Made by a program: the position numbers and the translations under genes. Below are positions 17,998 to 26,863 of a DNA stretch of 64,000 bases, piece after piece (position 1 is the stretch's first letter; each line of letters starts with the position of its first letter). The notes under the pieces were generated by a model. The model saw only the letters and a program-made list of their open reading frames with translations. It was not told the DNA's origin and ran no database searches. The DNA is from Neolewinella xylanilytica (GTDB lineage Bacteria; Bacteroidota; Bacteroidia; Chitinophagales; Saprospiraceae): assembly GCF_002934605.1 (NCBI RefSeq), contig NZ_PTJC01000005.1, positions 2,108,001 through 2,172,000 on the forward strand, read 5' to 3'.

Positions 17998-18162
17998 TTG
18001 GATTCCAACTTACGGACGCGCCGAATGGCAGTCGTCAAAGATTAACTAAAAGACCTAGTTAAAACCGGCTAATGAATAAGGAAGTAGCCGATAAAAGGTA
18101 GCAACTTTATGTCCTCCCGGTTCAATAGGTTGCGCCGGTAGACCACCTAATAGCACCCAGTT

Positions 18163-19320
18163 ATGCGTACACTCATTTGTCTGCTCGGTTTCCTCCTCCT
18201 CACGGAGGTTTGTTTCGCTCAGGTACAGTACCGACAGGGTACGGTCTACGTGGACGGGGCAAGCTCCCTTACCCTAAGCAACAACAAGTACCTCCAGCCG
18301 GAGAATACCTGGAGCGATCCACCCCGACCGGAATTTAACCGACTGGGGATAGCGCCCGGCCAGGTGGGCGTCTTTGCCTTTGACCGGCTTTTGGTTGGCG
18401 CCTACGCGAACTACGGGTACGGTTGGTACGGCGACCACTTCTTCGACGGTTCCAGAGGAGACTACCACAGTTACCGGGTCAATCCTTTCCTACGTTATTA
18501 CATTCTCGCGGGATCGGAACGTAATTGGAATCTTTTCGCCGAGTTGGGTTTTGGAACCTGGAGTAGCAATTTGTCCTCGGGCTTCGAAACCGATTTTCAC
18601 GTAGGTGTCGGCGTTGACGTCCCCCTCTGGCCGGGCGTAGTGGGCACGGCCAAATTGGATTATAACGCCTACGCCGAGGGACTTAATTACACCACTTTCG
18701 GTATTCGGGGAAACCTCCTACTTGGCCAGCTTGGTACCCGTATGCAGCAACCGATGGCCAAAGGAAGTTGGATGACCAAGAGTGATTTGGTCTCGGCTTC
18801 TATTGGACATATGCGTCGTGGTGACAACGACTGGGTGAATTATGGATATTCCTTCCACCCCACCGTGGGGTATTTCGTGGTCGATGGCCTGTTGCTGTCC
18901 GGTCTGGCCTCCGTTTCCTACAGCCGCAATCAGAACGATATCCAGCCCACGTCTATATTCGGCACCAACGCTAACTTGCGACACGTCAGTTTAGACACCG
19001 AACTCGAGGCCCGCTATTATCCCTGGCGCAACGGGAAGTTTTTACCCTACGCAGCGCTTGCCTTGGGATATAGCTCCCGGGAGTTTGAATCCGGGCAACC
19101 GGATACGGATGTGATCAACGACGAATCGTCAACGCAGTGGCGTGCCGCCGCGGGGCTGAGTTACTTCCTGGGGCAGAACGTCGCCTTGGAAGTGTCCGCC
19201 GCGTACCAACGGCAGGCTCGGAAAGTTGACTTCAACGATGGCTTTACTGGTAGCCCCAACGAATACCGGGACATCTCCCTCCAAACCGGCTTCGCCTTCT
19301 ATTTCGGCGAAGGGCGATAG
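18163..19320 (+). CDS. Outer-membrane beta-barrel protein (paralogue 1)
   Basis: A 385-residue protein with a signal peptide (LICLLGFLLLTEVCFAQ) and barrel-like repeats of alternating strands, ending FAFYFGEGR. Landmarks shared with the next gene are FETDFHVGVGVD, LNYTTFGI, SIGHMRR, VGYFVVDGLLL and an LxARYYPWR-type strand, so the two arose by tandem duplication. The barrel seems built from two related halves, each with a GYF(V/F)-type strand. No functional family is recognised beyond outer-membrane barrel. It follows the pseudogene region and is separated from its paralogue by 141 bases. Confidence 0.8.
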   Translation: MRTLICLLGFLLLTEVCFAQVQYRQGTVYVDGASSLTLSNNKYLQPENTWSDPPRPEFNRLGIAPGQVGVFAFDRLLVGAYANYGYGWYGDHFFDGSRGDYHSYRVNPFLRYYILAGSERNWNLFAELGFGTWSSNLSSGFETDFHVGVGVDVPLWPGVVGTAKLDYNAYAEGLNYTTFGIRGNLLLGQLGTRMQQPMAKGSWMTKSDLVSASIGHMRRGDNDWVNYGYSFHPTVGYFVVDGLLLSGLASVSYSRNQNDIQPTSIFGTNANLRHVSLDTELEARYYPWRNGKFLPYAALALGYSSREFESGQPDTDVINDESSTQWRAAAGLSYFLGQNVALEVSAAYQRQARKVDFNDGFTGSPNEYRDISLQTGFAFYFGEGR

Positions 19321-19461
19321 GGTAAGGAATCCGGTATGCAGCCCGTTGGCACCCTTTCTCGTCCGACCACTTTTCGTGCCGACCAACCAACGTTGCCACC
19401 CGAACCACCGTCTGACCGGTAGCGGGTATTTGCCCGCTTTACGGGCTATAATCAACTAAGC

Positions 19462-20637
19462 ATGCTCCAGCGGACTTTCCTATGCCTTTTCGTGACCTGC
19501 CTCTTTAGCGCATTTCTTTCCGGCCAGGGTACGCGCGGGGGGAGCTTTTACCTTGACGGTGGGGCTTCCCTCCTGCAGTATGCGCGGATCGATTACCCGG
19601 AATTCGGAGTGTATTTTCAACCCTATCGCTTGCAGGGACGACAAGAGAGCTGGCGGGCCAATGTGTTGCCGATCGGCTATTTCTTGACGGACCGCTTCCT
19701 CGTCGGAGTCCGATTTGACTACCAGAAGACCTATTCCGATGACTACTGGGCCTCGGAACAAGCGTTCGGCGAATCCGATACCTGGTCCAGCCTTCGCCCC
19801 TTCGTGCGCTATTACCCCCTGAGCGGAAACGACCGCCGGTGGGACGTATTCGGCGAAGTCGGCTTCGGCCGGATCGGACTGAAGGGCTATACCGGCATTG
19901 AAACCGACTTCCATCTGGCCGCCGGAATCGATTACCGTCTCGGTTCGGGTGTGCTGGCCACCGCCCGACTGGCCTACAATGGGTTCGCCACCGATCTGAA
20001 TTACACCACCCTCGAAATCGGCCCCCGCATCCTGCTCAACGAGATCAGCGGCCCGACCGGTCAGTCCCGCCTGGCGCGCGGAACCGGCTTCGTGCGCGGT
20101 GCGCTCTTCCGCGGCAGTGTCGGCCACATGCGCCGGCAGGGGGAAGACTGGCTGGACTACCGCTTCGAAATTACCCCCTCCGCCGGTTATTTCTTTGCCG
20201 ACGGTCTCGCGGTCGTGGCCGAGGTAGACTGGAAGATCGGCGGAGAGTACAATTACCTCGAGGTAAACAGCTACCCGGCCCGCTACGGCAACCATGTACT
20301 GACCGATTTCCAGACTTCCCTGGGTATGCGCTACTATCCTCTCCGGACCTCCCGGCTGGTTCCCTTTGCCGGTCTCTCGGCGGGCCACTACCGCTACGAG
20401 TACGATCATGAGCTGGAAAACAGCGTCGATACCCGGGTAAAGGCCTTCACCTACCGCGGCACCCTTGGGGGGACTTATTTCCTGTCCGATCGCCTGGCCC
20501 TGGAGACCCTCGTTTCCTACACAAAGCGGGATGAACGCATGCGCTATCGGTATATCTCCGACGGGGAGTGGATAGATACCGCCTCTGATCGCCTGGTCGT
20601 GGAGGCCGGATTCGTAGTCTACCTGGGCGGCCAATAG
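19462..20637 (+). CDS. Outer-membrane beta-barrel protein (paralogue 2)
   Basis: A 391-residue protein with a signal peptide (LFVTCLFSAFLSGQ). It shares IETDFHLAAGID, LNYTTLEIG, SVGHMRRQGEDW, AGYFFADGL and GMRYYPLR with the preceding gene, and ends VEAGFVVYLGGQ. Length and strand order are conserved between the two, but they are far from identical, so the duplication is old. The stop is followed at once by the heptamer repeat tract and the BlaI operators. Role unknown; surface structural or adhesive roles are possible. Confidence 0.8.
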   Translation: MLQRTFLCLFVTCLFSAFLSGQGTRGGSFYLDGGASLLQYARIDYPEFGVYFQPYRLQGRQESWRANVLPIGYFLTDRFLVGVRFDYQKTYSDDYWASEQAFGESDTWSSLRPFVRYYPLSGNDRRWDVFGEVGFGRIGLKGYTGIETDFHLAAGIDYRLGSGVLATARLAYNGFATDLNYTTLEIGPRILLNEISGPTGQSRLARGTGFVRGALFRGSVGHMRRQGEDWLDYRFEITPSAGYFFADGLAVVAEVDWKIGGEYNYLEVNSYPARYGNHVLTDFQTSLGMRYYPLRTSRLVPFAGLSAGHYRYEYDHELENSVDTRVKAFTYRGTLGGTYFLSDRLALETLVSYTKRDERMRYRYISDGEWIDTASDRLVVEAGFVVYLGGQ

Positions 20638-20650
20638 CCCCCCAACCCGA

Positions 20651-20716
20651 CCCCGAACCCCGCACCTCGAACCCCGCACCTCGAACCCCGAACCCCGAAC
20701 CCCGAACCCCGAACCC
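20651..20716. repeat. 7-bp tandem repeat tract (9.4 copies)
   Basis: Nine heptamers in exact phase: CCCCGAA six times, CCCCGCA twice... more precisely CCCCGAA at 20651, 20686, 20693, 20700 and 20707; CCCCGCA at 20658 and 20672; CCTCGAA at 20665 and 20679; then CCC. The reverse strand reads GGGGTTCG-type units. The tract ends four bases before the first BlaI-type operator box. Such a simple repeat can change length by slippage and would shift sequence just upstream of the promoter. Confidence 0.93.
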
Positions 20717-20719
20717 ACC

Positions 20720-20735
20720 TACGATAAAAATCGTA
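20720..20735. promoter_or_regulatory. BlaI-type operator box 1
   Basis: Perfect inverted repeat TACGAT-AAAA-ATCGTA. It covers the region between the presumed -33 and -7 elements of the repressor-peptidase operon, so bound repressor would block RNA polymerase. BlaI/MecI repressors bind dyads of this general size; the TACGA half-site replaces the TACA of the staphylococcal operator. Confidence 0.8.
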
Positions 20736-20737
20736 CC

Positions 20738-20745
20738 TAAATTTG
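20738..20745 (+). promoter_or_regulatory. -7 promoter box of the blaI-M56 operon
   Basis: TAAATTTG is an exact match to the Bacteroidota TAnnTTTG box. It lies between operator boxes 1 and 2, putting the transcription start at about 20751, inside box 2, and giving a leader of about 45 bases before the ATG at 20798. Confidence 0.65.
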
Positions 20746-20751
20746 CATGTC

Positions 20752-20767
20752 TACGAGAAGTCTCGTA
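20752..20767. promoter_or_regulatory. BlaI-type operator box 2
   Basis: Perfect inverted repeat TACGAG-AAGT-CTCGTA, centred 32 bases after box 1 and lying over the predicted transcription start. Confidence 0.8.
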
Positions 20768-20774
20768 CTTTAGC

Positions 20775-20790
20775 TACGAGAAAAATCGTA
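20775..20790. promoter_or_regulatory. BlaI-type operator box 3
   Basis: Imperfect inverted repeat TACGAG-AAAA-ATCGTA, centred 23 bases after box 2 and ending seven bases before the repressor ATG. All three boxes share TACGA(T/G)-N4-(A/C)TCGTA. Confidence 0.75.
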
Positions 20791-20797
20791 ATAAGCC

Positions 20798-21175
20798 ATG
20801 CAAAGCCCCCCCACCGCCTCCGAACTGGCGATCCTTCAGCTCCTCTGGGACAACGGTCCGCTGACCGTCCGCCAGGTCCACGACGCCCTGAGCGAGGAGA
20901 AAGAAGTCGGTTACACTACCACGCTCAAGACGATGCAGGTCATGCTCGACCGCGGCTTCCTGACCCGGGAGGCGCAGGGTAGGGGGCACATCTACGCGGC
21001 CGCCATCGCCAAGGAGGATACCCAGGACAAACTGCTGGACAACTTCCTCGACCGCACCTTCGGCGGCTCGGTCAAGGGGCTCGTGATGCGCGCGCTGGGC
21101 AACCGTAAGGCTTCCCGCAAAGACATTCAGGAACTCAAGGCCCTCATCGACCGGCTGGAAAACGAAGACCAATGA
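20798..21175 (+). CDS. BlaI/MecI/CopY-family transcriptional repressor
   Basis: A 125-residue repressor of the normal BlaI size. The N-terminal winged helix (residues 1-75) includes LTVRQVHDAL and GYTTTLKTMQVMLDRGFL, the recognition helix, then a wing (GRGHIYAA). The C-terminal dimer domain contains LLDNFLDRTFGGS; an N-F pair at residues 82-83 is comparable with the site that BlaR1-type proteases cut in BlaI, though this is inference. Three TACGA palindromes cover its promoter, implying autorepression. Its stop overlaps the M56 peptidase start (ATGA, 21172-21175), so the repressor and its presumed inactivating protease are made together. Confidence 0.95.
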   Translation: MQSPPTASELAILQLLWDNGPLTVRQVHDALSEEKEVGYTTTLKTMQVMLDRGFLTREAQGRGHIYAAAIAKEDTQDKLLDNFLDRTFGGSVKGLVMRALGNRKASRKDIQELKALIDRLENEDQ

Positions 21176-23886
21176 TCACCCGACTCCTCACCCCCCACCT
21201 CGTCGACGCCCTCGGCTGGACTCTGTTGCACACCCTCTGGCAGGGCGCCCTCTTCGCCCTGCTGCTGGGCCTCGTGCTGATCCTGCTGCGTGCGTTCAGT
21301 CCCCGGGCTCGCTACTACGTCGCCTGCGGCTTCCTGGGTGCTTTCGTACTTACCGTCGGGCTTACCTTTTACGAGTTGTACGCTTCCGAGGATTCCTTGG
21401 CAGCGGTTCAGGACACCGGCAACTTGATAGTCTCCAACGAGTCCGGTACGCAACCGACTTCGGAATCCATTATGGCGCCGGAGCGCAGGAGAGAGGCAAC
21501 TTCCAACGAAGCCGAGGCCGCTCCGCTTACCGCCTTTCTCCAGTCTGCCCGCACGTACTTCGACCGTCACCTGCCGCTCCTCGTGACCCTCTGGCTGATG
21601 GGCGTACTGGTCCTCCAACTGCGCCTGCTCGGTCAATTGGCCTGGGTGCAGCGGGTCAAGAGCTACGGTACCGCCCGCTTTCCCGCCGTCTGGGCGGAGC
21701 GGCTGCAGGACCTGGAACAGAAACTCGACATCCGCCGGCCAGTCCGCTACCTGACATCGGGTCGGGTGAGTAGTCCGTTCACCGCAGGCTGGCTGCGGCC
21801 GGTGGTGCTGTTGCCGGGCGATATGCTTACGTCCCTCCGCGAGAGTCAAGTCATGACCATCCTGGCCCACGAGCTGGCCCACATCAAGCGGCAGGACTTC
21901 GCCGTGAACGTGCTGCAGACCTTCCTTACGACCTTCTTCTTTTATCACCCCGGCGTCTGGTGGATGTCGGCCCGCATCCAGGACGAGCGCGAGCACTGCT
22001 GCGACGACCTGGCCGTGGCCGCTACCGGTGAGCGGATCGATTACGCCCGTACCCTGGTCGAGCTTCAGGAGAAAGAATTGCTGGCTCCGAAGCTGTCCAT
22101 GGCCCTCAGCGGCCGGGGCTTCACCGGGCGGGTGAGTCGCCTGCTCAACGGCTACCTGAACACCGCCACCTTCGGCGAGGGGGTGATCACGACGCTGATC
22201 TTTGCCGCCGTGCTATCGCTGGCCATCGGGACTACGGGTGAGGTGCAGGCTTCGGGGACGTTGGCCGAGGCCGAACCTTCCGGGGAATTCAGTTCTCCTG
22301 CGCTCGGCGCCCAAATTATGTCGGAAGAAGAAACGGAGGCCATGAACCAAGCCATTCACGCCGCCGCCCGGGAAGCCGGACGTCAGACAAACCAACAGCA
22401 CTTCCAGGCCACGGAACCGCGCAACCGCGAAGACTTCCACTTTGATTTTGACGCCGACGTAAACGTGCACGAAGACGGCGCGGAAGATGCATTTTCCCTG
22501 CTCATGCACGCTATCTACGACGGCGACCTGGAGATGGTCAAATACCTGCTGGAGAAGGTCAACGACCTCAGCCAGACCGACGAGCGCGGCTTCACACCCC
22601 TGATGGCGGCGGCCAGCGAGAACCACGTCGACGTAGCCAAGCTGCTGATCGAGCGCGGCGCGGACGTCAACCAGGTGCACCGACAGTGGACGGCGCTTAT
22701 CGAGGCGGCCGACGAGGGTTCGCTGGAAGTGGCCGAACTTCTCCTGGACAACGGAGCATCCGTCAACTTCGACGGTGGTTCCGGCCGGAGTGCCAGCGTC
22801 ATGGCCGCCTCGGAGGGGCACCTGAATGTTCTACAACTGCTCGAGGCCCGGGGGGCATACCTAGGGGACGGGGGAGGAAAGCTGTCGCCGTTACACGCGG
22901 CGGCACATGAAGGACATAAAGAGATTGTCCGGTACCTACTCGATCAGGGAGTGGAGGTGGACCACCGTGACGGCTGGGGCCAAACTGCCCTGATGTTTGC
23001 CGCGGAGGAACGACACACGGAAGTTGTAAGTATGCTGCTGGAGGCCGGTGCCGATCCGGAATTGAAGGATGTGAACGGGAATACCGCCCCCATCCGAGCG
23101 GCGAAAGAAGCCGCCGGAGAAAGTCTTCAGGAGATGGCCCAACACATGGGCGACCTGGCGGTGGAGCGCCTGATGGCCACCCCGGAGATCGTGCTCGGAC
23201 CAGCGGAGGAGGGCGATCTCTTCACCCTCCGCGCCATGCTCGAGATGGGCATGGATGTGGACATTGCCGATCGGGCGGGACGTACCGCCCTCTTGAATGC
23301 CGCCGCAGAGGGGCATCTGGAGATAGTCGAATACCTGCTGGAGCAGGGTGCCAGCGTTCATGGTAAAGCGGACAGCCCGCTGTTCTCGCCCATCTTCCGG
23401 GCATCCCGGGAGGGGCACGCCCTGGTTGTGGAAACCCTGATCGTCCAAGGCGCACAGCTGGAAAACGGCTGCACCTACGAGGAGATCGAGAACGACGAGC
23501 GCACCTACCTGAACCGCTACAGTGGCATTACCCCCCTCGCCGTGGCGATACAGGAAAATCACCCCCGAACGGTGGAAGCGCTGCTCGCCGGCGGGGCCGA
23601 CCCGGACGGTACGTTCGGACGAACCACCTGGCTGCTGCCGGAGGATACCGACTGGCAGGAAGTACGGCGCATGCGCGATGGCGATATCGCCCGCGAAGGC
23701 GAGTTACTGTACCGGTCCTCCGACTGGACCCCCCTACTGCAGGCCGTGGAAACCGGCGAGCAGCGGCTGGTCCGCATGCTGCTGGAAGCGGGCGCCGATA
23801 AAGGGCATACCACCTCCGACGGCATCTCCGCCATTTCTTTGGCGCGCCGTCTCGGGCACGACGACCTCGTTGCCCTTTTACAATAA
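21172..23886 (+). CDS. M56 (BlaR1-like) membrane metallopeptidase fused to ankyrin repeats
   Basis: A 904-residue fusion. Residues 1-360 are an M56 peptidase: helices near 14-40 and 46-66, a helix near 133-153, zinc motif HELAH at 233-237, a DEREHCCDD segment near 272 with the third ligand, and a helix near 333-352. Residues about 438-904 hold roughly a dozen ankyrin repeats (motifs such as TPLMAAASENHVDVAKLL and LLEAGAD), with a less regular part around 640-680. In BlaR1 the part after the fourth helix is the extracellular beta-lactam sensor; by that topology the ankyrins would face the periplasm. The partner BlaI overlaps upstream. Signal and proteolytic target beyond BlaI are unknown. Confidence 0.9.
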   Translation: MITRLLTPHLVDALGWTLLHTLWQGALFALLLGLVLILLRAFSPRARYYVACGFLGAFVLTVGLTFYELYASEDSLAAVQDTGNLIVSNESGTQPTSESIMAPERRREATSNEAEAAPLTAFLQSARTYFDRHLPLLVTLWLMGVLVLQLRLLGQLAWVQRVKSYGTARFPAVWAERLQDLEQKLDIRRPVRYLTSGRVSSPFTAGWLRPVVLLPGDMLTSLRESQVMTILAHELAHIKRQDFAVNVLQTFLTTFFFYHPGVWWMSARIQDEREHCCDDLAVAATGERIDYARTLVELQEKELLAPKLSMALSGRGFTGRVSRLLNGYLNTATFGEGVITTLIFAAVLSLAIGTTGEVQASGTLAEAEPSGEFSSPALGAQIMSEEETEAMNQAIHAAAREAGRQTNQQHFQATEPRNREDFHFDFDADVNVHEDGAEDAFSLLMHAIYDGDLEMVKYLLEKVNDLSQTDERGFTPLMAAASENHVDVAKLLIERGADVNQVHRQWTALIEAADEGSLEVAELLLDNGASVNFDGGSGRSASVMAASEGHLNVLQLLEARGAYLGDGGGKLSPLHAAAHEGHKEIVRYLLDQGVEVDHRDGWGQTALMFAAEERHTEVVSMLLEAGADPELKDVNGNTAPIRAAKEAAGESLQEMAQHMGDLAVERLMATPEIVLGPAEEGDLFTLRAMLEMGMDVDIADRAGRTALLNAAAEGHLEIVEYLLEQGASVHGKADSPLFSPIFRASREGHALVVETLIVQGAQLENGCTYEEIENDERTYLNRYSGITPLAVAIQENHPRTVEALLAGGADPDGTFGRTTWLLPEDTDWQEVRRMRDGDIAREGELLYRSSDWTPLLQAVETGEQRLVRMLLEAGADKGHTTSDGISAISLARRLGHDDLVALLQ

Positions 23887-23946
23887 GCGATTTAGAAGAT
23901 AGCCGCGGCGGGCTGTACGCAACGCCGCGGTAACCAATCACCCAAC

Positions 23947-26334
23947 ATGAGAACCCTACTCCTACTGGGGTTGCTGGCCTGTGCTGGTAGCCTCCCAGCC
24001 ACCGCTTTGTCCACTGTGGACCATTTACTATCCGGCCGGGTCGTCGTAGCCGCCACCGGGGATGCCCTCGAGTACGCTACCGTGTCGGCCTATTCGCCCG
24101 ACACTACGCTGGTCAACGGCACGGTGACCGGCTCCGACGGCACCTTCCAACTGACCCTGCCGGCGGGCGATTACCTACTGCGCGTCGAGTTCATCGGCTA
24201 CGCCGAGCAGCAGGTCGAGGTCAGCCTGCAGGCGCCTAAACGGCTCGACGACATATTAATCGAGGCCGCCGACGTCCATCTGGACGCAGTAGAGGTCACC
24301 GCCGAACGCAGCCGCATGAACCTCTCGCTCGACAAAAAGACCTTCAACGTCGGCCAGGACCTGCTGGCCCGCGGCGGATCGGCCAACCAACTGCTGGAGC
24401 AACTCCCCTCGGTAACGGTCAGTCCCGAAGGCGCCGTCAGCCTGCGCGGCAACGCCGGGGTGAAGGTGCTCATCAACGGACGGCCATCGGCCCTGGCGGA
24501 CAATGGGGCCCTGGAGAGCATCCCCGCCGAAAGCATCGAACGGGTAGAGATCATCACCAACCCCTCGGCGCGCTACGAGGCCGCCGGTACGGCCGGCATC
24601 ATCAATATCATCCTGAAAAAGGACCAGCAACGCGGCTACGGCGGCACCTTCAGCCTGACTACGGGCTTTCCGGCCGACCACCGCGCCAACGGGAACCTGA
24701 ACCTCCGGCGGGAGAAATTCACCGCCTTCCTCACCGCCGGGGCGCGCTATTCCAATTACCGGGGCCGGGAGGACAATTCCCGCGTAAGCCGGTTGGGGGA
24801 AACCACTTACACCCTGGATCGTACCATGGACCAGGACCGCAACGACGTGGCCGCCAATGCCTACGCCGGCGTGGATTACCACCTCAGCGAGACGTCCACG
24901 GTGTCGGGCAGCTACTCCCTCTACTGGATGATCAACGACGACGAAGCTCTGACCGACTTCGATTACGGGGGTAGTGACCCGAGACAAGCGAGAAATTGGC
25001 AGCAGGCCATCGACTACCGCGAGCCGGGCCTGTACCAGCAACTGGACTTCACTTTCGACCGGCAACTGCCGAACGGGGCAAAACTCACCGCCTACCTGAA
25101 GAACGACCTGTGGGAGGAGACCGAGCGCGAACGGTCCACCTTCGAGGAGCTGGCACCGAGTTCGGGTACTACGCTCGACTACGTGACCGAAAGCCGGGAG
25201 GGTAGCCGCGACCACCTCCTGCAAATAGACTACCTGCGCCCCCTCGGGGAGGGAAAAACCCTCGAGGCGGGTCTACGGGGCGAAACCCGGGTGATCGTCG
25301 CCGAATACCTGGCCACCGACCTGCTGCCGGCCACCTCCGCGGTGCTGCCGGGCTTTGCTAACCGTCTGGATTACTTCGAGCGCATCGGGTCGGCCTACGT
25401 GCAGTACAGCCGGGAGGGGGAGAAAATCGGCTACCAATTGGGCCTGCGGAACGAATTCACCCTCGTACGTACGGAAAACGAATCCGCCGAAATGGACGAC
25501 CTCCGGAAGCCCTACAACCGGCTCTTCCCGACCGCTAACGTGACCTACACCTTCACCGAGGGCCTGCGTAGTCAGCTGAGCTACAGCAAGCGGATTCAGC
25601 GCCCCGGCTTCTGGCAGCTGAACCCCTTCATGAGTCTTTCCGACCCTAACGGACTCTTCGTCGGCAACCCCGACCTGGATCCCGCCTACACCGACCGGCT
25701 GGAGATAAATGTGGTGAGCCAGTCGGATAAACTGACCCTGAACCCGGCCGTCTACGCCAGCCGTACCACGGACTTCTTCCAGTTCGTGGTCGACTACCGG
25801 GAAGCGAACGTCTTCGACCTGCAGGACGGCACCATCGTGGTCCGGCCGGTCAATCTGGACCACGAGGATCGCCTCGGCCTCGAACTGACCGCCAGCTACC
25901 GCCCCGTGGAAGCGTTGACCCTTACGGGGGAGTGGAACTACTTCGGCTACCGGCAGCGGGGGAAGACCGTCGAACGGGACTTCGCCCTCGAACAGCAGAG
26001 CTGGACGGCGGGGGCGCGGGCCAGTGTCTCCTTACCCGGCGGGTTCCAGGCGCAGGCGAGCTTCCAGTACAGTGCGCCCTTTGCCACGGCACAGGGAACG
26101 CGGCTGGGACTCTCCAGCGCCCTCTTTGGGATGAGTAAGGAATGGGACAAGCTATTCACCCTGACCCTGAACGTCCGTAGCCCACGCTTTCAGCGTACTG
26201 TGACCGACTTGCCTGAGCTCTACGAGTCGGGGGAGCGGTTCCAGACCGGATGGCGATTCGGGGCTACGCTGATATACCGCTTCGAGCGCGGAGCAGACAG
26301 CCGGGAGCGGGATGCGCGCGGCAACATCCGGTAA
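23947..26334 (+). CDS. TonB-dependent receptor-like outer-membrane barrel protein (PF14905 type)
   Basis: A 795-residue protein with a signal peptide, a CarboxypepD_reg-like domain (residues about 28-105: LSGRVVVAATGDALEYATV), a plug domain (ANQLLEQLPSVTVS, GVKVLINGRPS, IERVEIITNPSARYEA) and a long barrel of the Outer_membrane_beta-barrel family. The barrel includes SYSKRIQRPGFWQLNPF and NPDLDPAYTDRLE, both usual in this family, but the end (YRFERGADSRERD) is charged rather than a terminal aromatic strand. It begins 60 bases after the M56-ankyrin gene on the same strand, so it could be co-regulated with it. Ligand unknown. Confidence 0.9.
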   Translation: MRTLLLLGLLACAGSLPATALSTVDHLLSGRVVVAATGDALEYATVSAYSPDTTLVNGTVTGSDGTFQLTLPAGDYLLRVEFIGYAEQQVEVSLQAPKRLDDILIEAADVHLDAVEVTAERSRMNLSLDKKTFNVGQDLLARGGSANQLLEQLPSVTVSPEGAVSLRGNAGVKVLINGRPSALADNGALESIPAESIERVEIITNPSARYEAAGTAGIINIILKKDQQRGYGGTFSLTTGFPADHRANGNLNLRREKFTAFLTAGARYSNYRGREDNSRVSRLGETTYTLDRTMDQDRNDVAANAYAGVDYHLSETSTVSGSYSLYWMINDDEALTDFDYGGSDPRQARNWQQAIDYREPGLYQQLDFTFDRQLPNGAKLTAYLKNDLWEETERERSTFEELAPSSGTTLDYVTESREGSRDHLLQIDYLRPLGEGKTLEAGLRGETRVIVAEYLATDLLPATSAVLPGFANRLDYFERIGSAYVQYSREGEKIGYQLGLRNEFTLVRTENESAEMDDLRKPYNRLFPTANVTYTFTEGLRSQLSYSKRIQRPGFWQLNPFMSLSDPNGLFVGNPDLDPAYTDRLEINVVSQSDKLTLNPAVYASRTTDFFQFVVDYREANVFDLQDGTIVVRPVNLDHEDRLGLELTASYRPVEALTLTGEWNYFGYRQRGKTVERDFALEQQSWTAGARASVSLPGGFQAQASFQYSAPFATAQGTRLGLSSALFGMSKEWDKLFTLTLNVRSPRFQRTVTDLPELYESGERFQTGWRFGATLIYRFERGADSRERDARGNIR

Positions 26335-26336
26335 GC

Positions 26337-26693
26337 TTAAAGCCCATATTCCGCCCGCAGCTTTTTGGTCATGCCGGCCACCACCAGGTCGTAGCTGTGA
26401 TCGATCAACTCTCGCACTAGCGATTCGGGGAGCGTACCCCCCTCGACGTGTACCGTGTTCCAGTGTGCTTTACTCATGTGCCAGCCCTGCATGATTTCCG
26501 GATGACGCTCTCGTAATTCGATGGCTCGCTGCGGGTTGCACTTAAGGTTGATACGAAAATCAGCTTCGTCGAGCCCGGTCAGGGCAAACATTTTTCCCGC
26601 CACCTTTAAGACCAGGGTAGTCGGGCCGAAGGGTAGCGTCTCCGTTACGGCAGGTTTTTTTAAACAATATTCCCGGAAAGTAAGCAGATCCAT
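26337..26693 (-). CDS. MmcQ/YjbR-family protein
   Basis: A 118-residue protein from the ATG at 26693, which gives the family start MDLLTFREYCL; a longer frame from 26783 adds 30 non-family residues. Family features are TETLPFGPTTLVLKVAGKMFAL, INLKCNPQRA and the C-terminal HWNTVHVEGG with DLVVAGMTKKLR. The CyaY-like fold binds double-stranded DNA in one studied member, but the physiological role is unknown. It converges on the receptor gene with only two bases between the stop codons and is divergent from the next receptor. Confidence 0.9.
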   Translation of the reverse strand: MDLLTFREYCLKKPAVTETLPFGPTTLVLKVAGKMFALTGLDEADFRINLKCNPQRAIELRERHPEIMQGWHMSKAHWNTVHVEGGTLPESLVRELIDHSYDLVVAGMTKKLRAEYGL

Positions 26694-26863
26694 CAGGTTG
26701 GATTTATAGCCGGAACAAGGTATGGATATCGGGCAAACCGGAAGAAATGTTGTGTAAACAACTATAACCGGCAAGTATTTCACCCCCCTGAAAGGGATAA
26801 ATACATCCCGGAACGTACCTTTAAGCAGTTCGTTGACCTTGCCTTCACCTGCCCTACCCTGAT

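Noticed and set aside
19480-20718. 412-codon minus-strand frame over the second barrel gene
   Set aside because: Shadow of a signal-peptide-bearing barrel gene; its N-terminus is just the translated heptamer repeat.
21172-22300. Beta-lactam resistance signalling
   Set aside because: Although BlaI and an M56 peptidase are present, there is no penicillin-binding sensor domain and no beta-lactamase gene next to them.
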